From Psettodes erumei (Eukaryota > Chordata > Actinopteri > Pleuronectiformes > Psettodidae), in assembly GCA_016785225.1 (NCBI GenBank), contig JAFBJZ010000648.1, forward strand, positions 95,001-159,000: 64,000 nt of DNA, given 5' to 3'. Under the pieces are notes generated by a model that did not search any database, was not told where the DNA came from, and saw nothing but the letters and a program-made list of their open reading frames with translations. Numbering within the stretch: position 1 is the stretch's first letter; every line of letters starts with the position of its first letter. Below are positions 53,138 to 64,000 of this stretch, in pieces. Both the position numbers and the translations under genes were made by a program.

Positions 53138-53700
53138 TCGAACTTTCTTGCCGCCTGCGCTGCTTTTATCGCTGACTTCCTGAAAAACAAACCGAACTCA
53201 AAACAAAAAAACAAAAAAAAAAAAAAAACAAACACTCGCTCACGCCGACGGAAACCATTAACAGCACAACAACAAAGAGGGAACCTACTAACAGCGACTC
53301 ACAGCGGCGACCCGTCTTAACGTCCTGTTTGCATCTTGAAGCCAGAGACCGAAACAAAGAAAACAACAACAACAACAACAACAAACAAACAAACAAGCAG
53401 CAGCTCTGTAAATAAACCTCTTTAACATCTGCAGGTGAAAGCTTGTGCCCGCTGCTTGCCGAATGCCAACAAACAAACAAACAAACAAACAAACAAACGC
53501 GTCTTGTTTTTGTTTTCTTTTGTTTTGTTTTTTTTTTTCTCACGTGACCCCCCCGGGTACGGACACAACAAAGACCCCCCCCCCCCCCCAAACTGAAACA
53601 CTAACTCTCTGCTTGACGTTACACCACGAGCGTTTCCCTGTTGTCGTCTGTACGCGATGAGGTCACCTGACCAGGGGGCGTGTCCAACCAGTCACGATCC

Positions 53701-53706
53701 AATAAA
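53701..53706 (+). terminator. Candidate proximal polyadenylation signal AATAAA
   Basis: A canonical AATAAA lies 564 nt after the stop codon; a GT-rich element follows at about 53738-53750 (GCGTGTTTGATGATGTC). It would give a short 3' UTR. Confidence 0.5.
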
Positions 53707-54917
53707 CACCAGGAATCGGCCGTCACACCGGACAGCCGCGTGTTTGATGATGTCATCACGATCAAAACAAACACACACACACACACACACACCGGTGCGG
53801 CGTCACGCCGGTCCGACGTCCTTCCGCTAACGCTGTTAGCTTCGTTCGCTAGTTCCTCTCACATAGGCCCAGCCCACTTCCTGTTTCAGCGGAACTTCAC
53901 AAACATGTGAGTGGAAAAAAAATATATATACAAACATAAATTTTTACTGTATCACAACAACAACAACAACAACAACCCCCCACCCCGGACACGCCCCTGT
54001 GGTTTGCTAACAGTCGTTAGCGTGCTAGCAGGCAGACAGCCCGTTTCTTTCATGCATGATGAGAAAACATTTTTAAAAAAACAAACAAACAACCCGACCC
54101 ATTTGCCGACTCTTGCTCAACCGGACCCAAACACTATCTCCGAGCAGGCCCGTACCCCCCCGAACCCGCCAGCCGGGCCGTCCCGGAGCCCGAGGAGGAC
54201 GAGGCGCCTCAGAGCCGCCGCCGTCGAAAGAGGTCGCTATCAAGGAAGGCAGCCGGCGGGCTAACGTCATAAGATCGGCCACGTTTGTTTCTTCTTCACC
54301 CAGAGGAGGAGGAGGATGGAGGATGGAGGTGGCGGGTGGGGCTCGTCATCGAGGCTGGGGGGGGGGGTTTGACACCTCGACCTCATCGGAGACGAATGTT
54401 TTAAAACGCCGTATGTGAATATTGATTTGTGGAGTGAGGAGCTTTTTCTTTAGCTTGTAAGATATTTGCGTGAGGCAGCAGTGTTGAACAGTGCGCTCGA
54501 CGGTCGAGGGGGAGGGACCGGCGTCCGCTCGCGGCGTCCGGACGAGACGGGATTATTTTTTTATTTTTTTTCTCTCTGTCACGCTTCATCATCCAGTATG
54601 TTAAATATAATCTCATTCAGTGTCGTCACGGCGACAGTTAGACACAGCTTTCATTAGTATCTCTAGATTTAGTATTTATCGGTTCTTTATTTTCGTCACA
54701 GCTAATTTTACCCAAGGTGGAATTGCATGTCTGTGGTGTATATTTAGTATGTTTTCATTTTGTTTTTGTTTTGTTTTAACCAGAATATAGTTGTTGTCGT
54801 TCTTGTCATTCTCTCAGTATGGAACGCGGCGCCGCCGCCTCCTGTTTGAAACTGCAGATTGTGAATCCCACAGCCTTATTTTCTTATTTATTTCTGAAAA
54901 CAGAAGAGGCATTTTTC

Positions 54918-54923
54918 AATAAA
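54918..54923 (+). terminator. Candidate distal polyadenylation signal AATAAA
   Basis: AATAAA occurs in an AT-rich context (TTTTTCAATAAAACTACTG) and is followed by a GT/T-rich stretch (GTGTCTCC...GGTTTTTT) at 54950-54967, the usual layout of a cleavage site. It is the better of the two candidates by context. Confidence 0.55.
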
Positions 54924-54945
54924 ACTACTGAAAATCTGAACACGC

Positions 54946-57900
54946 CCGTGTCTCCGCTCTGGTTTTTTATCGAGTCTCTCGAGTCCTCGTTAGATCGAGT
55001 CAAGCCAAACTCGGACCAAACGGAGCAGCGAAGAGCGAGTTGACTGAACGCCATCAGCCGGGTGGGGAGGGTGGGGGTTACTGATAAATGAGCGAGCGGG
55101 ATTATCGTCTCCGTCCCTCCGGCTCATCTGCACATGCTCGCTGTTTTATTTATCCCAGGGAAAGACCATCCTCCATCCTGCAGTGGAAACTTGGAGCGTC
55201 GGGGATAAATAGTGCAGTCGGGAACGTGTTATTCTCCTAATGCGCTCTCTCCTCTTTTCTTTCTCTCTCTCTCTCTCTCTCTTTTCCCCTCGACCCTGAG
55301 CCCGGGAGCCGAGAATCAGCAAACTCCTCGTCTCCTCGGGATACTTTCCCCGTGAATCACGGCCACAAACGTAAAAAGCCTCGCGGGCCGAGACGCACTA
55401 ATCACACATGAGCCGTAAACATCAGATCTCCGGCCGTGGAAACGCCTCATCATCGGGTTCATCTCTACTCGAGTGTGACTCAAACCCCGAGCTACCACTT
55501 AGCGACGTCCCGCCGAGACAGCGGAGATTAACCAATCGTCCAGAAATGAAAAATACCCGCTGGCACGCTTTCTCTTTGGACCCGGTGCGTCGCCTCACCG
55601 GTTCTGCAGGGTCCAAAAAAACGATGAGATGATTAGGAAAACCTGCAGATTAATTATCAGCTGCCTTGTTAGCGGGTGAAGTCCTGACAGTTTTCTGGAG
55701 GACGGCGGCGGGCCGGACCGTCGCACGTTTTCCCGACTCGTCGAGTCAGCGAGCAGAAAAGCGGCGACCTCGGCGCGCTCGTAAATCAGCCGCGAAACGG
55801 GAAAAACAACAAGCACCGCTGAAAAGGCAGCGTGGTGTTTTCAATCAGGAACCTCCCGCGGTCCAATGGGAACGGGCCCGGGGGGGCAGAACGGACCGGT
55901 CGTCCCCCCCCGACGGGTCAAGAACCTTTGAAGTTCCTGCGTGGACCTCGCAGAGAGTACGGGACGGGACGCCGTCGCCGAGGGAGGCGAAATTAAAAAC
56001 AGACCCGAGTGTGATGAAACATATCGGGGTTAAACCCCCGAGCTGCACGTGTTCCCCACAGACGCTGCAAGATTCATCTTTACTACATTTCATGACTCGT
56101 TTTAACTTTTTGACATTTTTCAACATTTTTCAACATTTTTTGACATTTTTTGTGTTTTTGGGACGTGCTGGCTTTTGACCGTTTTTGACCTTTTTGACTC
56201 TTTTAACACCTTTTATACTATGGAGAGTGTATGAAACAGTATTCTAAGATGTTTTGGGGCATTTTTAGCACTTTTTATTTTTTGACATTTTTTGACATTT
56301 TTCAACATAGTATAGTATGGTGTTTTTTGTATGTTTGGGCCATGAAAGGTGTAAAAAAAATCATTTTTTACATCTTTAATCCTATGGAATATGTATGAAA
56401 CACAGTTTTTTGATGGTTTTGAGCATTTTGAAGTGTTTTTAGAAAATTAAATTTTTTGTCATTTTTCCACATTTTTCGACTGTGTATCACATGGGCATTG
56501 AAGAACTGCACTGAACTTCTCTTCTTCTTCTCTTCCTCACCGTTACTCATCGACGATTGTATATTTCGTACATAAACTGTAGACATGGATGTTTGGTGAA
56601 GGCGTCGACGTGCTGCTGCTGCTGCCGCTCAGCAAACACCGACATCTCGTCGACGTCTCGTTCGTCACGGACACGACCTCATCGACTGGCAGCGAGCGCG
56701 AACGACGTGACAACGCACAACATCTGGAAACATGTGGTTCACACTTTACACTTGATGTTATCCAGTTATCTCAGAAATAAATAGTGATGCTGATAAATGG
56801 AGGTTTTGTCTTGAATTGGTTCCATTGTGTTTTTTTTTTAAAAAAATATTATATCAAAGCTGTTGCTGACAAAAATAAACCAAGCTGATTTCATGTTGTC
56901 GTTTCCTGATGAATGCAGATGATCACATCGCACACGCCTGTATCCTGCCATATTTATTTTTCTGAGAGCTCCTCTCTCTTAATTTATCAGCGCGATAACA
57001 TTTTCTTAAAGAACGCCTGAGGCCCGACCCAAAGAAAACCTCCGTCCCTCACAAACTTTCATTAAAAATGTCGGCGGCTCGTCCAAAGAAACGTCCAAAC
57101 GTTAACAGCTCGGCCAGAGTTTTACGTTTCAGTCGTGAGCTCATCGTAAAAAAAACGCGGCGATGGATCAGGAAATAATCTGATGCCTTATCAATCAGGT
57201 CACGACGTTCCACCACCTGACATGAAAGTGTGAATCAGACATTTAGATTGTGAGCACAGAGAAAGTATTACAGCGTCATTATAAGAGCTAAACAAACAGG
57301 AGCAGTTGGAGTGAGTGTGTGAAAATCTTCATCTTTTAATAATTCTCTCAATATTTTACAAATTATCAGATTAACCCCCCCCCACCCAAAAAAAAAACAG
57401 AAAACGGATTTTCACCTCCTTCAGGGTCGACGTCCCTGATGTCATAAATTAAATTAAGGCTTTTATAACCTGTTCTTGTTGTCTTTGGACCGGCGGGCGG
57501 ACTGGAACCGGGTCGGACTAACAGGTTTGGGACAGCGTGCCCGGGGAAACGTGGCACCGGAGATTAGACGGCGTCGGAGGACGACGGCGGCCGAGCGTTT
57601 TCGTTTCCGACGGGAGACGTTCCGCCGACTTTTGATAAAATACGGACTGGAAAAGATTCCTGAAGGTGTTTAGCGCTGAGGATGACGTCGCCGCCGCCGC
57701 CTCCGGCCTCAGGATTCCAGGTGCCGACTGAGGTTTTCCTCGGGGAAGAGCGGCACTCCGGGTTGGCGGGGCATTCCAGGTCAAACAGCTGGTTCCTCTT
57801 CCAGCTGTTTATGACTTTTAGTTTACAGCTCGTATAGGATCCGCGTCCCCATTGGACGGGCGGCGCACGCGCTCCGTTATCGTTTATAGCGCCGCAGGAA

Positions 57901-58741
57901 GCGCGAGGCGGGAAGCAGACGTGACAAACTGCTGGCGGTTTTATTCCAGCCAATAAAAACGTGGCTCCAGTGATTACATTCATTATTTTCCATAAACCGC
58001 TGCGATGAAGTCGCCTTCGAAATTTGAGTGCGCACAGATGTGCGTCGCTGCGTCGCGGCGGATTCAGAAAACTGAACACGTCACCTTTAGTCTGCCTGAT
58101 CGACCAATAAAGTGGCTGCAGCAGGAACAGGGGCGCTCCGAGAGGCGGGTCGGAGGTCAGGGGTCAGGCCCTCGGTAGCGCGCGTTGACCGTTTCCTGGG
58201 CTGTGATGTCACAGGAGGTGAGGGCGGGACCTGACGGGCCCACGTGTTTCGGCTCCGTGTTGGGGCTCCACCTCCTCCAAATGGAAACGAGTCTCCAGGA
58301 CGGGACCGGATCGTCTCCGCTCGCTCAGGGTCTCCAAGGTTTTTAAAAGGATTTGGTTTGACGGCGACGTATGAAAGTCGTGAATGAATGAGAGGCCGCG
58401 GGAAGAGAAAACACGTGGGAGATTAAACGGGGGGGGCGGGATTACCTCATCCCCAGCATGAGGTCAATCCTGCGATTCCTGTTTCTTTTAAACGTAAAAC
58501 AGCGAAAGGCCGAGTCACGTTAGTCACGCCTGGGGTTGCCGGGCAGGTTTCAGTCAGGTGTCCACGCTGGATGGGGGGTCAAACATGGAGCCTAATTCCA
58601 GATTACAATGAGGAATTTTTCTCCTTCATGTAGATTCAGAACATGTGGGTCAGAAACGCCCGTTTGGATTAAATCAGGCGTCACGGCGGTTCTGTTCTCA
58701 CTTACGCTCCCCCCCATACACACACACACCCCACACACACA

Positions 58742-58780
<39 letters not shown>

Positions 58781-61700
58781 GGCGTTATTTAGGTGATTAA
58801 TGAGCCATCGGCGGTGACTCACGCTCGCTGGTGACAACGCTGATGTTAACTCGAACGCTCCGGATGCGTTCGCTGGCGTTTCCACGCTCGACCCCCCCCC
58901 CCCCCCCCCCCACCCGCGGCAGCCCCCCCAGTGTCTGGGGTGCGTTTGGTTGCCATGCACGGCGTGAGAGGAAACAACAACAGCGTGGCTCCCCGTCATC
59001 CCCATTTCCTCTGCTCAACCTGCTGCCAAACGGCCGACCTCCCGGGAGGAACCGGCAGCTGATGGAGTCCAGAGTCGGGGAGGGGGGGGCACGGGTGGGG
59101 GCGGGTGGAGGAGGGGGGGGGGGGCAAACACCTCATCACCCCGATACTACAGCTGCATCACGGACCGGCCACGACCTTTACCTCATTTTTTTTTCTCTCT
59201 TCAGGTTCGCAGCACGTTCGCAAACGTAATCGCCGACAATTCAGATAATTGACCGTCTGAATCGGCCAATGACAAACCGCCGCCCTGATCCAGCCGCTCA
59301 CGGCGCTCGAAGGTTTTAAACAATCTGTTATTTCTCATTAAAATGAAGCGACGAGGCTTCAGCGCCCTCACCGGCCCACGGAGTTTAAACCCATCCAACA
59401 TTTAAACGTTAAATAAACGACGTGTCAACGTCCCGCCGGCCCTTTAAGTGGGGGGCGGGGCTTCGTGCCGTTTTACTGGCTGCATTTATGACTTTTATTG
59501 GCCCCCCCCCCAAAAAAAACCCCCACAAAAACACATACTCCTGCCAAGTACATGTACATATAGTATATGTGTATATGTGTATAACTACAGTGACAACTGC
59601 AGTATCGAGCTGAGAGACTTTAAAGAGATAATACGCAGATTTATCGCCGCTACGAGATGGTGCGTTCAAGAGCCGCCGTGTCACTGCGTTCACACGCCGA
59701 CACTGAGCGTACCACAAACACGGGTGCAGTACCTCGTCCCGCCGCCGTCCGTTAACATGTAACGAGGGGGCGCTGTTTCACCGCCGGGGAGAAAACAAGG
59801 AAACCGCAAGACAAGAGAATTAGAAGTTGCCACGGAAACAAATGACCACACACACACACACACACACACACGAAAGAAACGCTAAAGGGGGTCGATGATT
59901 TAGACGACAATGAATTTTAATCACTTAATTTAATTTAATAATTTTTAAAAATAATTTTAATTATTAAAACACACACATACTAAACTCCCATTTAACACAT
60001 CAGCTCATATTGAATGAGAAGAATTTAAGAAAATATAAATTTTAACAGTGAAACACGTGAGGAAAACAGCTGAGACCAAAACAGCGAGCTGAAAGGTGCT
60101 AAAACGCTCAGAGTGGAGTGCGATCAATTTATTGATTAGTTCAGCTCTAATCATCAGACGTCAAACCTCTCAGGTTTCCAATGAGTCGAGCTGAGGACAC
60201 ATCTGATCCTCGTTTATTCTCTATTATGGGACTGACAGGTTCAGGGTGGGGGGGGTGAAGGTGGGGGTCTGGATGGGGGGGTGGGGGGGTCGTAGCGGAT
60301 GACCCTGGACGCCTGGCGACTGTTTGAAGTAAATCTCTCGGTATTGTTTGAGTGACAGTGATTGACAGGCGGGGGTCGGCGCTCCTCCGCCCTCGGCTCC
60401 AGCAGCTCTTTGTTGCCGCTGCAGGAGAGGTCAAAGGTCAGGGGTCTGTTTTTATCTTCCCGCGTTACGTAAACTCGGATCCCTCCTTTGCTCGGGGGCA
60501 CGTCGGCAGAGTCAAATCCTCCCGTGTGCACGAGACGTTTGAAATCAATAAAGCTGACGTTTCATAGTAAGACAAAATTATTGTTATTATTAGATAATTT
60601 GACAAACATGGTTTGTTTAATGGATATCACTGACATGTTTTAACCAAATGTGCATTGCTATACAACAACAAGTGGCTGCGATTATGAATTAAAAAAAAAA
60701 AAAAAATGATATTACTGATTTAAAACACGTGTTATTTTGAAGCAAACGGTTACAATTAGGCCGTATTTGTTTTTTTATCATATCGTCTGACATCAGTTTG
60801 GCCAAAGAGTCGAAGGCGTCTGAGCTAAAAATGAAATAAACCAGCAGATGAAACGTGTGAGTTTGTCTTCTGATTATAAATAAACATGAACGCTGATCGT
60901 CGGTCGATGTCGAACGCCGCCTCTGATCGTTGCGTGTCAATTTTTGTTTTGTTTTTTTTACATTACTACATTTTACCATAAACTCAGTCCTGGCTGAGCT
61001 TCTGAATATGTACAGTTTTATTTTCATTTAGTGTAATTGAAGTTATTTGATACTGACAGCGCTGTGAAAATAAAACATCGACAGCGACGACGACGACGCC
61101 GCTGGCACTTCCTGCGCCGCCTGGAGCGTTGGTGGAAAACATCGACTCCTGGAAAAGACATAAAACACATTAAAGGATATTTTTAACCGCTTGTCCGTGT
61201 CAGAGCTTAAAGGGGGTTTTGTTCAGGACTGATGTCATTTTATTGTACTTTATTTTACGAGATACAGAACTCTACAGGGGGAAGAATCCATCAGATAAAC
61301 TGGACAGGAAATTCCTGAATAAAAAGGCCTGGAGAAAAAAAAAACCTGGGCAGCACGATGACCTAGATTCAACAAACTGAGGCTCTCAACAGATTTTTTT
61401 TTTTTACACGAGCAATTATATGTAATCTGCTTTTCTTTATTTGTGTTTTACAACCTTTAACTGGAGAATCGTTCCTAATTATAACAAAGAGGAACGCTCG
61501 TCTGCGCGAAGGTGCTTTTACTTTGAAAAGTCCGCGAGTCGGTTTTATTCCAAATGTGCAGAACATACAAACGGGATCCACGTGTGACGGGTATTAATCC
61601 GCCGCTGCGTATTTAACACGACATCTGTATGTCTCTCTGTTGAAACCGGCAGAGCTAATGAGAACCGCCTGCGCAGAACAAACTGTATTTGTTATAAATT

Positions 61701-64000
61701 AAGTGTTAAACCGCCTCGGCTCCGGCGTGTTTTTAATTTGCCGCGAAAGGAAACGGAATAAATCGACAGAGTTCCTTTGAAAACGCAGCTGCTCGCAGAC
61801 ACGCACCAATAAATCACCGTTAAATCGCCGCGCCGAGAAAAACACGGTACGTCTTCATCTCGTGTCCTGACCGTTTAACGTTTTATGAATTTTACAAATA
61901 ATAATAAAAAATAAAAAATGCACAAATCACCTAAAACAGCTGATGGAGACATAAAAAAAGGCCGAGATGAAGATAAAAAGGTTTGAAAAATGAATAAATA
62001 AACCGTAAATAATAGCAGAACATGTGAAGGACCTGGATCCAGAAGTACTGTCAGCAGAATGTACTTGAAGTATCAGAAGTATAAGTACTCCCTCCTTCGG
62101 TTCACACTGACTCAGCTGCGGAGTAAAACGGGCCCGTTTCCGTGGAAACCAAACACACGGCGTTCGACCGCGCTGGAAAAGCGTCCGCGAGCGCGCACGT
62201 GTTTACGGCGAGGGGAAAAAAAAAAACACGTCACTCCGCGGTCGCCGCTTCGCTCTCGCTCTGTTTCAGGCGCCGCCGCCGCCGATGACGCGGAATCGCC
62301 GCTCATGACTCAGCAGTTTTTGCAGCGCGGAGGAAAATATGTGACATCCGTGTAATTTAGTTTAATTCAGTTTTCCTCATGAGGTTTGACGACATCACGT
62401 CCTGTTGGGGACTATTTTCAGCGGCGGATTGACGCCCACGTGGCAAAGGTCAGCGCTTCAAACCGGGATTCCAGCTCTTGAACGCTCACAGCTCCTCGCT
62501 CTGCTGTGAAACCGTGTCACGCTGCGTTCGGGGGTGTGTGGGACAAAAGGAAACACAACTCACGTGGGAGTCAGAAACGTTCCCCCCCCCGATGGTTATG
62601 CAACGACACAACGGCCGCATTTTCAGCGCCGAACGCAACACGAGTCAAAACTGTCACTGCGACTTCTCACAAACGCAGCCCGGCAGGTCCGAGGTGGCGA
62701 ACAAACCTCCGCCTGGGGTTTCCAGCTGTCGTAATCTGGTCCACATGCGGCGCAGACGGCAGATCTGGGATCAGACGTTGTGAGTTTGTGTGTGATTAAA
62801 ATGAGATTAGATAAGAGAGCGGGCGCTAATGTAAACGCAGCGAGGAGCGTGAGGAGGAGACAAACAGCGTTTGTTGTAATAACGTGTCTATTAGTCATCC
62901 ATTAGTCAGTCTGAAGTGACGCTCTCCAGATGGACCGGCGCCGCGCTCCGCCTTTACGCAAACCCGGCGTTCCGCTCGGCGCCGTTTGATCCCGGTCCAG
63001 GTTCTGGTTCTGGTGCTGGTCGCTGGTGGTAGTGCGCTGAGCTACATCCTCGAAAACCCGCTCCAGATGGTTCTGGGTCCGAGCCCGGCGTCGTCGGAAG
63101 AAGAACCCCGCGCCCGGGTGTTTGTTTTTTTTTTAAATAACGGCGTCGGATCCTCCCGTCATTTCCCCCGGAGACGACTCCATCTTTGTTTGCGGCGTTT
63201 CATTTCTTGGCCGGCTCATCGTGGACGGAGGTGCGACCCGCCTGAGGGGATCCAGGTGTTTGTGATGTGAGACGTGCAGGTAAACAGCTGCAAACATCTG
63301 CACGACGCAGCGGCGGCGCTCGCCGCGACGCGACGCCGAGAAGTAATCGAGTACATCGGCCACCCGGCAGCTTCATTTCTCTCGCGGCTCCAGGACGCCG
63401 CAGACAGAACCTATCTGCTCATCCGCCGAGGAGCGGCACCGATCCGGATCAGCGCCGGGGCCGTGACGGCTGCGTTTGGCCTCGGCGAGCGTTTCTTCAG
63501 CAGAGGAGGGGAGATCAGATCGACTGTTTCAGGTCTTTTATCGCCGTTAACAAATCGCACGAAACAGCGACGAGGAACGAAGTATCACAGGCGTCTCGTA
63601 ACGAGTTCAGCCGGATCACTCCGCTGCTGGAAATAGTCCCCGTCGAACGCAGCGTGTTCTGCTCGGAGGAAGCGGCGGGCCGACTTCCTGGTTCCGTTGT
63701 TCGTGCGAACTTTGTCGACCGCCGAAGTCTCGGGAGACGTGAACGTTTCGTCCTGGTTTTACCGTTTCAGGAAAGGATCCGCGCAAATTACACGCCGGTT
63801 TTTACGGTTCTTTAACTCGAAGCCCGAAGACAAGTTGTAAATGAACGAGTTTTATGGATTTCCCGTCGCGGGGCATCAGAAACGGAACGATCCATTCTGA
63901 CGAAACGGGATTGGTTTATTTTATTTTGCTCTTCTGGTTTTTATGACTTTTACCAAACTTCATCTTTCCCGCGTTTACGAGTTTCTCTGCAGAGACGAAC
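54946..64000. other. Downstream intergenic sequence
   Basis: I find no convincing gene in these 9 kb on either strand. Open frames present are short, lack splice context or family resemblance, and lie in GC-rich or repetitive sequence. Simple repeats include a CT tract near 55261-55283, a T-rich tandem repeat at 56100-56500, CA tracts at about 58719-58780 and 59847-59872, a C run at about 58892-58911, and G-rich runs at about 59080-59125 and 60246-60290. The 60.5-62.0 kb part is AT-rich and the last 1 kb GC-rich. Confidence 0.5.
56100..56500. repeat. Diverged T-rich tandem repeat, ~165-175 bp period
   Basis: Two long units and a partial third can be aligned by eye. TTTTTGACATTTTTCAACA blocks near 56110 and 56280 are each followed by TTTTTTGT.TTTTGGG-like text (56146 and 56320), then by CTATGGA...GTATGAAACA (56219 and 56392) and a GAGCATTTT/GGGCATTTTT block. 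A third TTTTTTGTCATTTTTCCACA block starts near 56450. Confidence 0.75.

Larger units (their letters stand above)
53138..54945 (+). other. col12a1: Probable 3' UTR of col12a1
   Basis: From the stop codon to about 54.9 kb there is no coding sequence. Content: A-rich and AACAAAC repeats (53195-53230, 53363-53398, 53470-53499), a C run near 53575-53590, a CA tract (about 53770-53793), an AAC repeat (53954-53975), and an AT-rich final part (54600-54925) that looks like a long 3' UTR. Two AATAAA signals are present. The exact end is inferred. Confidence 0.55.

Noticed and set aside
2613..53137. Identity as collagen XIV or XX
   Set aside because: Those FACITs have fewer VWA and FN3 domains; four VWA domains in this order is the collagen XII pattern.
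55666..56178. Plus-strand open frame of 170 residues, Arg-rich
   Set aside because: GC-rich chance frame running into the T-rich repeat; no domain.
57564..58079. Minus-strand open frame of 171 residues
   Set aside because: No recognisable domain, no splice context, mixed composition; chance frame.
60241..60531. Minus-strand open frame starting HTGGFDSADVPPSKGG, somewhat protein-like
   Set aside because: It looks less repetitive than others, but has no recognised family, no clear splice sites and ends in the translation of a C/G-run; a protein search would be needed, and a hit to a conserved gene would reverse this.
63267..63815. Plus-strand open frame of 182 residues at the window end
   Set aside because: Arg/Ser-rich frame in CpG-rich sequence with two overlapping alternative frames; no family resemblance.

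Overview
The window is eukaryotic and almost certainly from a teleost fish, probably a percomorph. It has phase-1 introns with clean GT-AG borders, many CA/GT, GATA and CTT microsatellites, scattered GCTAGC/GTTAGC words, and at least two stretches resembling dispersed repeats I remember from percomorph genomes. There are no prokaryotic features. One gene fills the plus strand from about 2.6 to 53.1 kb: the alpha-1 chain of collagen XII (col12a1; paralog a or b not resolvable here). I traced 79 coding exons by reading frame, intron phase and splice sites. Two of them carry a one-base deletion in a G run; with those two bases allowed for, the whole chain stays in frame and encodes about 3,765 residues. 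The signal-peptide exon was not found.

Layout. 1-2612: no recognisable exon. 2613-10490: FN3-1, a linker, VWA1, FN3-2, VWA2. 12892-21890: FN3-3 to FN3-8. 23090-23960: VWA3. 24220-34249: FN3-9 to FN3-13 with an 18-nt microexon. 34332-40182: nine tandem FN3 modules (FN3-14 to FN3-22), the first three about 95% identical, introns included. 41771-43944: FN3-23 to FN3-26. 44034-45025: a Pro/Thr hinge and VWA4. 45124-48812: the thrombospondin-N/laminin-G-like domain. 48911-53137: the COL2, NC2, COL1 and NC1 regions with Gly-X-Y repeats. 53138 to about 54.9 kb: probable 3' UTR with two AATAAA signals. From there to 64000: non-coding sequence with simple repeats and a T-rich tandem repeat.

The product is a secreted FACIT collagen. 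The short triple helices (COL1/COL2) trimerise and lie on collagen I fibrils, while the large N-terminal arms of FN3 and VWA domains project into the matrix. The most distinctive point is the size of the arm. Mammalian collagen XII has 18 FN3 domains (10 between VWA3 and VWA4). This gene has 26 (18 between VWA3 and VWA4), and the whole surplus is explained by tandem multiplication of one two-exon module equivalent to mammalian FN3-14. Other points are two one-base frameshifts, an RGDS in the FG loop of FN3-3, a sharp GC3 shift along the gene, a 51-bp-arm inverted repeat in an intron, and a 1.2-kb GATA/GATG minisatellite with higher-order structure.
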